This document shows positions 42,641-54,159 of a stretch of 64,000 nt of DNA, in pieces. The notes under the pieces were generated by a model. That model had not been told where the DNA came from and did no database searches. It worked only from the letters and a program-made list of their open reading frames with translations. The position numbers were made by a program, and so were the translations under genes. Origin of the DNA: Acanthococcus lagerstroemiae (taxonomy: Eukaryota; Arthropoda; Insecta; Hemiptera; Eriococcidae); contig CM063109.1 in the NCBI GenBank assembly GCA_031841125.1, positions 35,282,038 to 35,346,037 of the forward strand, read 5' to 3'. How positions within the stretch are numbered: the stretch's first letter is position 1; every line of letters begins with the position of its first letter.

Positions 42641-43789
42641 AATAATCAAACTACAGAGAAACACTGGACATTCCTGGAGAAATTTGGACACCTTGAAATT
42701 TTACAGGAAAATTGTTGACAATTGCGGTGAATATGAAACTAGAGCGACCTGCACTTGTATTAAGGATCCATCTGAATTTATCATCTAGTTTATTAATTCT
42801 ATAACTATCTTGTTTTTTTTTTTTACTTCTAAAATTATTCAATTTAAAAAAACAAAAATTCAAGTTGTTAGCTTTCTGTTTTTGTAGACTTCGTAATTTA
42901 TTTTGAATTTTGTAAAAAAAATCTTGATTTTTATTTTGTATTAATTGACAATTTTTTTAAATTAAAAAAAATTACATTTCGATTTTTAACTAAATTGTCA
43001 AAGAATGCAATATTAATTCATTTTCTTAAATTTCCCAAGGTTTTCTAAATATTTAGCATTCCATTTCATCACTAACTTGTGAAAATTTCGATAATTATCC
43101 TGAAAATATTCGAAAAGTATGTGTTTAAGGACGGCCGGTTTGAGCAATTTTGTACTGGTGGGGGGGGGGGAGGATTATGAAAATGTCGAATCGCCGAATA
43201 GAAATTCAAAAAAATGACGAATTGCCAAATAGAAATTTTAGTTACATTTTTCCAACTTTATGAATCGTCGAAGCAAAAGAAAAAAAAAGCTTTTGACTTT
43301 TCGGAGTTTTGTAACTTCTTAACTGAAAGTTCTCAACTGAGCTGCCAAATAAAGTGAAAGTAAAAAAAAATTACTTCCGACTTGTCGAATTTTCCCAACT
43401 TTTTCATTCGGTTGCTTAAATTAAAAATCGTGAAATCGGTGTGTAAAAGAAATATCAGTTTCAAAAATTTTCCCGAATTGAGCAAAATGTTGCCAAAATT
43501 GCCGAATGAAAAATGACTAGGGATGTGACACCCCACCCCCACTTCTCTGATGGCTCTGGTTAGAGACAAAATTTGACTTCTCCAAACTTGATTGAAGCTG
43601 CCCGAGAACTCATACAGCAATGCGTGAGGTAAAACAAACATATTGATCTTTATCTTCATTTTGGAGTGAAAACCTTTCACCAATTACCCCCTCAATTTCA
43701 GGCAACTGTAACTTATGCACTGAAGAAGTTTCTTGCATTTTACTCGAAAGTTGGAAAAATGGAGAAGTAGACATTTGATTCTGTATGCC
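42641..43789. other. AT-rich spacer with a G-run repeat
   Basis: No gene recognised. 43140-43545 belongs to the G-run repeat family (G10 at 43160, GAATCGCCGAATAGAAAT words) and ends in a CTCTG boundary at 43542, with text shared with 29590-29684. Confidence 0.4.
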
Positions 43790-44270
43790 TCATATACTCC
43801 AATTTTTGAGCCTAGCTTGGCAACGGAACGTCGCCGCCAAATCAGCATAAAGAATTGAGTAGAAATGGATCGTCAGTTCGATCTTTTGATTTTTGAGAAT
43901 TTCGTACATTTCGCTCTATTTTATATAATTATACATCATGGCTTGTTTTTTGGGCGAAAATTTTTTTTCAAGAGCTACGTCATCGAAACCAGATTAAAAA
44001 TTTTCAATCTCTCGTGACAAATTCAAATCTGCCTTCAAAATTGAGGTACAGTAATTTCTTGATAAATTTCATCAACAAATATTCAAATTTTCGAGCCTAT
44101 CTTGCAATGGAGCGTCGCCGCCAAATTTGGTCAACGAATTTGAAATCAGCGTGAAAAAGTGAATAAAAATAGGTAATCAACTCGATCATTTTGGTTTATC
44201 AGAATTTCTCAAATTTTTCTATACCTATAATCCTATCTTTTTGTGGGCGAAAAGTTCGGCATGCGCGAAA
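43790..44270. repeat. 'GGAGCGTCGCCGCC' repeat, copies 2 and 3 in tandem
   Basis: Two units about 287 bp apart contain GGAACGTCGCCGCCAAATCA (43826) and GGAGCGTCGCCGCCAAATTT (44110), each followed by GATCGTCAGTTCGATC-like or GTAATCAACTCGATCATTTTG text and a TTTTGGGCGAAAA phrase. They match 42240-42640. Confidence 0.65.
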
Positions 44271-44479
44271 AGCACCTTACTTTCGATATAAATCGGGTAA
44301 GTGTGAAAGGTATCCGTACAGCCAATCATTGATACCGACACGATATCGGCCCGACATTCGACATTCGTGTGAAAAGGCTCTAAGGCTTTTGCAGGGAGAG
44401 TCGGCAGGTGAATTTGTGGTTACTAGCTTCGATCTTTTTCTTCCTTTGATGGGCTTTCCTTGAATTCGTCTCAGTACAG

Positions 44480-44960
44480 ATAGCATAAATATTCCATTTT
44501 TCCGGATTTTATGCGCTATCTATTTCAACTTCCGGTACTTGATGTCTTCGACTACCGTTCGATTTTCTTCATGGACTCTTGCTAACACTGTTGTGTTTGT
44601 TACGAAATCAGTTTATGGTACTTCTTGTAATTTTTGATAGCACCATATCTCGAATGCGTTTGGTCTTCTTTCGCTGTCCGCATTCATTGTCCAAGTTTCG
44701 CAGGAGTATTTCAGTATGGTCCACGACAATAGCGTCCTATCATTCTGTTCCGCAGTTTTAAGCTCAGAGTTTTATTTTTCAGCACATTACCTAAATTGTT
44801 GATTGCTTTCTCCACCATTCCGGTTCTGCTCTTTATTTCTTTTTGATATCTTCCGTTATCGCACATTAAAGCTTCTACTTATCTGAATGCTGTTTCATTT
44901 TCTATTTCTTGGTTGTTTAGAATTATTTTTGTTAGCCGTTGTTCATTCTCGAAAATTTCA
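44480..44960 (-). pseudogene. Non-LTR retrotransposon RT C-terminal fragment
   Basis: Minus-strand frames give NNQEIENETAFR, CDNGRYQKEIKSRTGMVEKA, INNLGNVLKNKTLSLKLRNR, then in other frames AKLGQ, RRP, TTVLARVHEENRTVVEDIKY. This order (K-EIKSRI-A...F...L...LSLKLRIRM...YG-E-WT...R-LRI-W...L-KVHE) is the RT tail of a common endonuclease/RT family. It has several stops and shifts. It is a different family from the YWTLKSIF type at 6389. Confidence 0.75.
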
Positions 44961-45639
44961 TCGCATCAGATTGTTGATGCGGGGTCTCGATTCGGATCAC
45001 AAATTTAACACTCCCCAATGAAAAATTGACCAATGTCGATAAAGTAGGCCCCTACCATTCGAATTTCAGCTTGAAAGAGGAAATCAATTTTACTTAGCGA
45101 AAAAGGAACTGTCAAGTTAAGAAGACCATAAACGTATAATAGCGTGTTTCACGAATTTGTCCCCTCTTGATTTTAATCTCCCAACCCGATCTCTGAACAA
45201 AAATGGATTTCCAAGAAAAACAAGGCGTAACACAAAAATTACAAAATCAAAAACGAAAGGCCGTAAGTGCCAGAAAAGAAAATTCACAAACAGTAAAAGA
45301 AATGACCTGAACTACTCAGGACACAAAACTAAGTAAATTAAGACAAAAAATAAAATAAAGATCAATACGACGAAATTATGATCAATTATTAATGCCCGAA
45401 GTTGTTATTCAACTTGATACGCTACTGATCATTGAGCTGGATGACGTATTTACGGGGAATTGAGTATGCAATTTCATATACATACAAATAGTAATGCACA
45501 GTACAGCGTGTAAAAAAATAATCCAGTCTTTTTTGCTGAACGCGAAGTGGGATCGATGTGAAGTGAAAGAGGCTTGTTCATTTTTGAGTGATACAATTCA
45601 CCCCCCCCCCCCAACGGGTCTATTTTCCCAGCCCTCCGA
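44961..45639. other. Spacer with C12 tract
   Basis: No gene recognised. A C-rich run lies at about 45601-45612 just before the tandem array. Confidence 0.35.
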
Positions 45640-46615
45640 GTTTTGAATGTCACTTCAAAACGTTTCACTACCGTTTGTATTCCTTTTGTACAGGACGTCT
45701 CCTATACACCAACCCTCACTCATCTACACCTTAAGGTCGATCGGAGGCCAGAGAGACAAGAGCCCCCCCCCCGCCCTTAGATGGAATTTTAATACCATAT
45801 CAGTGGCATTCGTTTGTACTTCGTCCGTGTTCATACTCGTATGTGCAGCATATGCCTTCGTTTGTACACCAACCCGTATTCATTTATAATGCAAGCCAAA
45901 TCCGAGGGGTTGGAGAAACGAGAACCACTCCTCCGTCATAGTTCAAATTTTGACCCAGGGCTAATGACATTCATTGGTACACCATCTGGACACGTCTGTG
46001 CAGCATATTGCGTCCTTTGTACATAAACCTCCTACAGCAGTCAGCTGGAAGAATTACAGGGGCCTTGGAAATGCAGTCCCCCGAAATTTGATTTGGCATC
46101 TCCAACCAGTGTCAGTCGTTCGTGCATCGTTTGTACATGTTTGTACAGCATATTCCACTGTTTGTGACCAACCTTCTGTATATAAATCACCGGGGGATAG
46201 TTTTGGGGACTGGGGAAATGTAGCCTCCCCCCTCCCCGAAGTGAGAATTTTGATTGCGGACAAGTTTTGATCGTTTGTATAAGTTTGCCCGTCATATCCC
46301 ATCGGTGTCTGTACAATAACCTTGGCTCAAATATGACTCAGAGTCAATCCAAGGTCTGTGGAAATGTAGCCCCCCGACATTAAATTTAGACCCTAGCCTA
46401 GTACCAATCGCTTGTACCTTATTTGTACACATTTGTACAGCATATTCCATTGTTTGTACATCATTTCTCTGTACGGTAACTACCGGAGTAGTTTCGAAGG
46501 CTGGGGAAATACAGCCCCCGAAAAGGGAACTTTGATTTCAGACTCGTGCTAATCGCTTACACTCGTACATCATTTATGCGTGTGTAGGTGTACAGCGCAC
46601 ATTCTGTCGTCGTTT
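45640..46615. repeat. Satellite-like tandem array, ~148-bp unit, about six copies
   Basis: The diagnostic phrase GTRCAGCATATTCCATTGTT (with variants) recurs near 45844, 45999, 46142, 46289, 46434 and 46587, that is every 143-155 bp. Each unit also carries CGTTTGTACATCGTTTGTAC-like text, an ACCAACC...TATA phrase, and a GGCTGGGGAAATGTAGCCCC-like block with a C run. The units have diverged, so the array is not freshly amplified. Short frames spanning it are by-products of the repeat. Confidence 0.8.
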
Positions 46616-46629
46616 TTTGAATTAAGAAC

Positions 46630-47110
46630 TCAAACTTGAATTAGGATATTTTTGATTACTAATTACGAATACCGCATCGGATTTTTGGACCGACCCTGAT
46701 TTGGTACAAAAAAGCCAGACTTGAGACCCAAAAGAAACAAGATTTGATTTTTCATGAAAAATGGAAAAAGTATCGGAATAGGAGTTTTTCCTGGTTTCCA
46801 ATAACTCGGAGGATTTTCAATTTGGCCCCAGTGAAATCAAAACTGCAGACTTGAAATGAGCAAAAATTAACTTAGGTTGAAATGTTGAACAAAGTATCGA
46901 AATGAGTCCTTCACATCACATTTCTTATCCGACTTGCATTTGTGTCCCAAAATACAACTTGCAATCTTAAAAAAATGCAAAATGAACACGACTTTAGGAA
47001 ATCGATAAAACCATCGAAATGCAGATGAGTATCGCATCACATTCTGGATCCAGTTGCAATTTGGGTCCAAAAAGTCCGCATTTCATCTACCCCTAATATC
47101 CTGAATTTAG
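46630..47110. repeat. Second tandem array, ~120-bp unit, about four copies
   Basis: The phrases GTATCGGAATAGG (46772), GTATCGAAATGAG (46893) and CATCGAAATGCAG (47011) are followed each time by text like CACATTTCTTATCCGACTTG and CAATTTGGGTCC. It starts within about 15 bp of the end of the ~148-bp array. The unit belongs to the 'TCGCTAATTTCGAATA' family seen at 24056, 36050 and 52130. Confidence 0.65.
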
Positions 47111-47996
47111 CTTTGTAATTGGTAAACTTGACATTACTTGGAAACATAAAAAATGAGGATCAAGATATCAAGAGTGTGAATCAGTGCCCTTTTCGATACT
47201 GAATCGAGTTAGTGAGTCAGGATGCGATGATTGCAATCAGTGCTGGTCACATTTTCAAAACGAGATGATCGAACATAATTTTCTCTATATCACAATTCCA
47301 GTAGAAAATTAGACCTGGAAAAATTACAGACAGACCAAGTATAATTATCTAGCTTATCATCAGAATCATATTTTTACTCTTTGTCATAGAAGAAAATAAT
47401 CTTCATTACATGATGTTAGAAACCCCGAGAAATAATGCTAGAATTAAGTCTTGAATGCCGTTACTGTTTTCATTGTTTAATCAGGTAAGTTTTTATTTAT
47501 CATCACTGAAAATGTATTAGGAAAAAACCTAATGTTGTCTGTTTTCAAGTCAGTCTTGTAATTGGACAATCGAATTAGCCTGTTTGGAAACGCCTGAAAA
47601 CCTTTTCAGTATCCAAGCATCGACAAGCATTTTTGTTATTATTTGGCTTGTCGAATTAAGGTAGTTACTTGACATGATGATTTAATCAACATGACTTACA
47701 TTCTTATTACATGATAGTCATTAATAATTTTGGAAAGAATTGCTGGAAGTTTTGAAATTATAAAAGGAAGATTATGTCATCATGAAGAGTAGTATTTATA
47801 TTTATGAATGTAATTAATTAATGTTTGACGATAAACTTTTTTTAAAACGTGCTCAATATTTCCGGTCTTTTATTTCTAAACTATTAATATCAGTTCAACT
47901 ATAATAATTAATCTAAATTATATAAAATCTTTTAATATCGGAATATTATCAAATCTATGTTCACTTTTGAGTTAGAAATAAGAATTTGATGATATG
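47111..47996. other. AT-rich spacer
   Basis: No gene recognised. A CAGTGCTGGTCACATTTTC string at 47245 looks like a hAT-type left end, but no partner was found. Confidence 0.35.
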
Positions 47997-48529
47997 CAGG
48001 GCCCGGATTTCTAGACTTTTTTTTTCCTCTGGCGTAGTTTATGTGGCCTATTAAGGTTTTCTGGATAAATCAGGAATTCTGAAACCAATGAGCCAACTTT
48101 GATACGGCCTTTTGTCGCCTAAAATTGATGTTTTAGAGACTTTTGGGGATTATTTCGGGTGGAAATCCAATTTTCGAGACTATTTTGTCAATTTTTTGAT
48201 AATTTTTTTTTGTTAGATCCATTTTACATCGAAAAAAAGTTGAAGATTCTAATAACCTTATTATTTGTTGCAGCAAAGTATTTCGATCCAAAATTGTAAG
48301 ATATGTTGTACCTAGTTTGGGGGGAATAGAAATATAAAAATTAAGTTCAGTTTTTCAAGATCTTTCATTTGATACCCATGAAGCAATTGTTTCAAAGGTA
48401 CTTTTTAGAACTATTTTACTTTTTTGAATTTATTTCTCTATGGGGACTTTTTATGGACTATTCAGGTCTCGTTGCAGACTTTTAATACGGCCTTTTCTCG
48501 AGTTTTCAACGCCTAAAATTCCGGGCCCT
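47997..48529. mobile_element. hAT-like non-autonomous element
   Basis: The left end CAGGGCCCGGATTT and the right end AAAATTCCGGGCCCT are inverted partners 533 bp apart. The flanks ATGATATG (47989-47996) and TTGATATG (48530-48537) agree at seven of eight positions, a good hAT-type duplication. No transposase is seen. Another end of the same family lies near 40328. Confidence 0.78.
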
Positions 48530-48537
48530 TTGATATG

Positions 48538-49999
48538 CAGTGTGATTATACTCGTTCTGTTCGGAAAAATCCGATGTACTCCTCAAACTCAGTGATCCAA
48601 GAAACCTGTATCTAGATACTTCTTCCAGTATTCCGAGTAAAGTCAGTTTTTCCGATTTTGAAAGCAAAATTTGGGTTTTAGGGTTTATATTAGAGTTAAA
48701 TGAAAAATATGAAATTTTCGAAATATGCGCCTAAAAATCCTGTAGGTATTTTGACAGTTTGTACGATACCATTCCAGTTCCCTGTTATTGTTTTGTTATT
48801 CCAGAATTGAGGCCGGAGAAATCGTAAGAATTTTTGAAATCTCTGCTAGCCCATGATGTAGATTATGAAAATCCATTTCTGATAACATATAACAAAACCC
48901 TATGTATCATTTGAAATTCTAGAAATAATTCCAATAGAAACACTGGAATGGACTGCTAAAATTCTTCTCCAGCGTCTGACAGCAATTTTAACAGATTTCA
49001 AATGCGTTCACTTCATCTCTTGTGCTCTGCTAAGTGGCTAGAAAATCAGATGTAAAGTTCAGTGTTAACTTGAGCTCCCCTCCCCTAAGACCGGGAAGGC
49101 GAACAGTTTTTTAATATCCGGCCAAAAACCATGCGAGTCTATCTGCTATCGATTCCTGGTCTCAAGCTCGAGAGAAAAATTTTCATTTTTTTCTTCTCAT
49201 GGGACTTATTGCGGAATCAACCGCACCATTCTGTATGTAAGTACTGTGTACATCGAAAGCCATGGAAAGCCACCAGTTCTAGATATCGTCGTCTCGTTGC
49301 GACGTCGTGTCGCGCCTTTTCGCTGTACGACACGTATGAAACAATAATACAGCAAAACGAAAAAAAAGCTATTCTGGGCAGGGGCTGAGTACGAAAGAGC
49401 TCCCGTATTACGCCATGTACAGAACTGAACTATTTATGGAAGATAACTGCACGTCACGTACGGCTCATAACAATTTCATAAATGTTTCTATTTACAAGGA
49501 ATACGTACATAGTTGTGTGTATATGCGATATCGTGTGTGCCGAATAAAATATCACCGTTTCTTCGTTCGAGAATTTCGTCCAAACACGACTCCGTTGAGA
49601 AAAGAAATTCGTTTTCCATAGAGGGGTTGTAACGTCGTATTCGTGTGACACGGGTTCGCGAAAAGGGTTCGCTCGTATTTTATAAGCGAATATGAAGTAT
49701 AGTTAACTTACATACCTGTCCAGTTAAACTTGGGAAAATTTCGGCGACAAAGTTACTCTCGCTGGAGTGGGCATTCGCCAACTCTGTTGGTGGTGAGGTC
49801 GATCGCTGTAGCGGAACTGCGACGGTCCCGGTGGATTCTCAGTATTGCCGGGTGGCTCGTGATTTGGGGCCACGTAGGTCCACTAATCTTGAAATTTCAA
49901 ACAGAAAGGCTTCTCCTCTTCTCCTCGTGTCATCATCATCATCCTTATCGATCCTTATGCTTCATGGCTGAAGCCTGAGGGATCCATCAACCTGTCTCC
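48538..49999. other. Spacer; CpG-containing from 49130
   Basis: No gene recognised. 49130-49730 is less AT-rich and has no visible repeat; its short frames lack domains. Confidence 0.35.
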
Positions 50000-50660
50000 T
50001 TCACCATCAGTTTTCACTCCGTGCGGTCCTCTGCTCTGAAAAGGCCTATTTCAATGGCTGGTCGGAGATCGTCTCCTTGACCTGGTCTGTCCATCTTTTT
50101 GGCGAACGGTCCCTTAATATTTTACCCCCGACTTTTCCCTAGATCACCAGTTGCCAGAAGGTCTCCGGATGATGTGTCTAAAAGGGTTCAGGATCCTCTG
50201 ACTGCAAATGCTGGATAGTCTGGTGTGTATATCTAATTCTTTGATAATGGAATTCTTCATTCGCCTCGTTGTCCATCGAATCCATTTTCGTGGTCCATGG
50301 TTTCAACCCCACATAGAAATGCCGGGAATATCAGTAAGCGTAGCAGTCTATCTTGGTTCGGTGGGTAATTAAGGCCTCCTTCCAGATAATGGTAAGCTTG
50401 GAGACTGCAGTTCTCGCAAGTATTATTCTCCTGCGTATTTCTTTTGTCGAGCCTCTGTCTTTGTCTACAAGTGATCCTAAGCACACAAGTGTGTCTACTT
50501 TCTTGTACTCTTGCAGCAGGGCGCTTTTGACTGTCGATTCTGTCCACGATCATTATCTTCGTCTTGTCTTTATTGATTGTCAGTCCAAATGTGGAGCTTT
50601 CGTCCTTCACGCGTCTTATCAGGTCACTCATCTCGTACATCATTTTAAAAATTGTTGCTA
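50000..50660 (-). pseudogene. Non-LTR retrotransposon RT fragment
   Basis: On the minus strand EMSDLIRRVKDESSTFGLTI and NKDKTKIMIVDR give the RT block just after the catalytic loop (L-NKDKTK-M). Later frames give PAFLCGVETM, PKRWTDQVKETIS and AEDRTEWKLMVKE, the C-terminal RW-D...DR-W motif. There are frameshifts between blocks. The catalytic aspartates are not visible. Confidence 0.72.
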
Positions 50661-52129
50661 ACAGTAATACAGATCCCTGTGGATGGAAGGGGGCGGATCG
50701 AAATTTCTTCCCATATACTTCATAGTGAGTGAAAAAGTTGAAAGTCGACGTAAAATGGGTGAACTCGATTTGTGAAATTAAATAAGCCATTGAGGTCGCA
50801 CCTTCCGAGGACACCAATTTCTGATGCCGGTTCTGATGTGTGTGAAAGTGCAAATTTTAGACAGGCTATTTTGTACCTACCCCCTGTTCTCAATGTATTA
50901 AAAACTTGGCGTCGTCTCCTGTTGAAAAATAACGAAAAATGGGTTGTTTGCCTGGAAAATCCTGACAACGTTTGGGGCAGATCTGTTACCTCACGCAGAC
51001 AGAGAAACAGTTAGCTGTTCCTCCAACTGCACAGACAGATAGGTACTCGTATGCAGATGAATTGGCAAATAAAAAGAGGCTAGGTACATACAGAATTAAG
51101 AGTAAAGCATATTAAAAGAATGGAGGGGCGAGTCTATACGCAGGTTTAGTGAGGCAAGATTCAGTATCTAGGGGTAAGAAAATTCTTTATTCTTTAAATC
51201 CTGTAAATAATGCCCTAGTATGATTTTGCAGCGAGGTTTGTGCTTCCGAGTGTCGTCGGAGCTGAAGGGGCTGTGAAGTGGCTTGAAGTTCAAGCCTCAC
51301 TTACACTTGAGAAATAAAAATTATTCTTAGGCATGTCGTTGACAGTGTCTTGTAGAATATGAACCCGTTTGAAAAAATAAAATTTTTCCACCTCCTTATC
51401 GTCGACACATGACTTGAAGTAAGAGAATGCCTGATTCATTTGATGGCGAAATTTGTGTTTCATTTTCAATAGAGCTGCGGTTAAGTCTTCAAAGTTCTTA
51501 ATTTTTCATTGAGTGATCTTCCTGAGTAATAAAATCTGCTTTGAATTTTGTTTCCAATTCGGATAGACAATCCAAAGACGAAATTCATTTTATACAGTAT
51601 TTACTTCCGAGTTCTGTAAGCCTTAAGCACTTACCATAAGAGGAGCTTCCAATGAGATGTATCTTTTATTCACGCCTTATGAATATTACGCTGCATAATC
51701 TTCAAATGTAAACAGATTCTGGCCTAATAAATTTAATATGAAAAACAAAATCTTGAAATTTTCTTTACCACAATTCGGTTTACAGCCCATCTGCTGGTAT
51801 AATTCCATTTAAAAAAGAGGTTTTATTGGTAAATTTTACTGTCATGCAAGAAAAGAAAAGGGAAGGTTTTCACTTTGTATATTTTTTCGTTAATTTAATA
51901 AATTTTAAAAATCAGAGCTTTTTGTCTAAAGTAGGGAAAAAATAAATTAACGTCAACATTTTTTCATTTTTCCAAATTCTTGATCTCAAACCAAAAAAAA
52001 TCAGGAAAATCAGATTAATTTTTATTTTGGCTGTAGTCTCAAATCTTGATTGACATTCAGACAGGAGTTCTTCACGGTGAATGACCTGCCGAATTTTAAA
52101 TGGGAAGGTATCTCTGGCAATTTTATCGA
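50661..52129. other. Spacer, nothing recognised
   Basis: No gene or bounded repeat seen; short frames lack domains. Confidence 0.35.
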
Positions 52130-52345
52130 AATATGTTATTTGGGTTGCTAATTACGAATACCCTATTCAGGTTTTATTTCAGTCCCAATTTAAGCTTCCA
52201 GTATTGAACTTTTACCTCGAGATGGATGTCGCAACATTCACTTGACTTGGAAAATTTATTAAAGTTTTGAAGTACCCGGATGGTTTCTTCAGGTCAGCAA
52301 TCTGAAATTTTTGAATTTGAACGTCTGATTTAAATTTTCTCGAAA
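52130..52345. repeat. 'TCGCTAATTTCGAATA' repeat family, single unit
   Basis: GGGTTGCTAATTACGAATACCC and the following CCCAATTTAAGCTTCCAGTA text match the units of the 46630-47110 array. Confidence 0.5.
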
Positions 52346-52779
52346 ATTTTGAGTCATTTTCACGAGATCTTGAAGGCTGAGCTCAACGAATATTTTTGTT
52401 GCAAAAAAACCAAAATCAAAAAAGCATGGTGTTAGTACAGAGAGATCGTTGAAAATCCAGAGACTTAACTTTTTTGTTTAGGGGGGGGGGGGGTAGTAGA
52501 AGTTGATACGGAGATTGAAAATTTAGACTTTTTTGTGGGAGGGCGTTCTAATCGACTCAATTTCGTTAACTGCGTAACTAAAATTTCATTCGATAAATAA
52601 GAAAAGTATTAACTTTTAAAACTTGGTCAACTGATTCGGGTCAAATTGCCAACTTCGGAAAAAATCTTTCTTTCGGGAAGGGGAGAACAAGCTGTCCTCT
52701 TACTTTTCATAGTTTTGTCCGTGCAGAAATGGCTACTTGTAATTTCTTATTTCAAATAATACTGCAAGAACTTTTTTGC

Positions 52780-53216
52780 CCATCTTCTTGTGTGTAAGGT
52801 GGCGCTGTACGCGCCGAATGCTCAGACCTGTAGTCCGTTGTACGTTTCCTCAGGTTGCTGCGGAAAATCAGCTCAGTTGCCTCACTTTTACAGCCAAAGT
52901 GAGAATTTTATTGAATTCTATCTCTTTGATTTCATTAGGTGCTGGATATTCCAGTCCCAATGCTCCGCGTCTTGTCCCGGCTATTACTGGGTACTGAAAC
53001 TGACATATGATGTGAATTAAGGTCAACTTCCCCACAGTGCTTGCAGGAGCTCCTTTTCGCCACTTCTATTTTATACAACATATATGTTTCTATTTTATAC
53101 AACATGTGTTTTGTGGCTCCATGACCAGTTAGTAGTCCGACTATGAGCTTAGCATGTTTTCTGTCGAGCCCCAGTAGGAACTCGGCGTACTTACCGGGGC
53201 CGTTCCTTTTGTCCAT
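52780..53216 (-). pseudogene. Non-LTR retrotransposon C-terminus (RNase H-side zinc motif)
   Basis: The minus-strand frame reads GLDRKHAKLIVGLLTGHGAT, KHMLYKIE, KRSSCKHCGEVDLNSHH and, after a shift, CPVIAGTRRGALG. The LLTGH...CKHC...HH...CP pattern is the C-terminal end of jockey/R1-type ORF2 proteins that carry an RNase H domain. A 24-bp internal duplication (ETYMLYKI) interrupts it. Its upstream part stops next to the TIR element starting at 53224. Confidence 0.72.
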
Positions 53217-53223
53217 CTTAAGC

Positions 53224-53942
53224 GCGTTCTAGACGATCAATATTGACCTCAAAAAATTGGCATCCAGAATTGAGAAATTCAGAAATATTGACCATTTCAT
53301 CCAAACGATCAATGTTGGTTCCCCAGATGATCAAAAACTAGCAAGACAGAAAGTGTAAATTATCAGCATGTAATTTTTCCTTATCAGTGTATCAAATTCA
53401 AGGGCTTATTCGAGGTCTGCTACGAGACAGAGTATATATTTAAATTTACGTTTCTATAATAATAATTATGAGTGATTCGGATCTTCGAATTGCCGCCCTT
53501 GCTCTATGATCGTGATATTCGCGTGTGATGTTCCACAAAGAAGTGGCAATGACCAGTACATCTCAAAATGATCGCTCTTCTGCTTTTTTTCGTTGAGCAA
53601 CGGCTTATGCCTCTTCTTTTTTCATCTTCACCATTTGAGACATAAAGATAAACAACCAAAAGAAACTGACAAAAACTTCCACCAAATTCCTTTATTCGTT
53701 ACCAAACCAAACTGTCGTCACGTGTGCGTTAACTGATAAAATCTTTCCAGACAGTACTGATTCTTGACTGGGCATCAAGAATATCAGATTGATTCTGATA
53801 TTCTTGATGCCCGTCCAATTTCTTGTTCTCGTCTCAATTGTTGATGATTGCATCAATATTTTTGTCCCCGTTTCCCTACCACAGTCAATAAAATTGTCAA
53901 GAATAGCAATATTGGTCAATTTTATTGACTGTCTAGAATGCG
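53224..53942. mobile_element. TIR element GCGTTCTAGAC with internal hairpins
   Basis: The left end GCGTTCTAGAC and the right end GTCTAGAATGC pair with one mismatch, about 719 bp apart. Next to them, ATCAATATTGACC and GGTCAATTTTATTGAC words recur. Inside, 53770-53787 and 53795-53812 are a perfect 18-bp hairpin with a 7-nt loop; 53884-53896 and 53917-53929 form a second 13-bp inverted pair. Frames over the hairpin are meaningless. No target duplication is fixed. Confidence 0.6.
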
Positions 53943-54159
53943 ATTTAGAATTTCAGTATCAAGTTTGGCCCATTTCACTTTTTTTTTTTCTCTCTTTTCT
54001 TTCTTTCTTTGAACAGTATACTTGGAAAGATACTTGTTGAAATTAGGCGGCCTCTGAAATTTTGACTATAGCCTGTTCTGCCTAATGGCAAATCCAGCTC
54101 TAGATACATTGACACCTTTCAGAGGGAGTTAAAAGCTATAAGTGTCTTTTTTTCTAGTC

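Noticed and set aside
45640..47110. Regularly spaced repeats as a possible CRISPR-like array
   Set aside because: Whole units of ~148 and ~120 bp are repeated and diverged, not short identical repeats with unique spacers, and the genome is eukaryotic.
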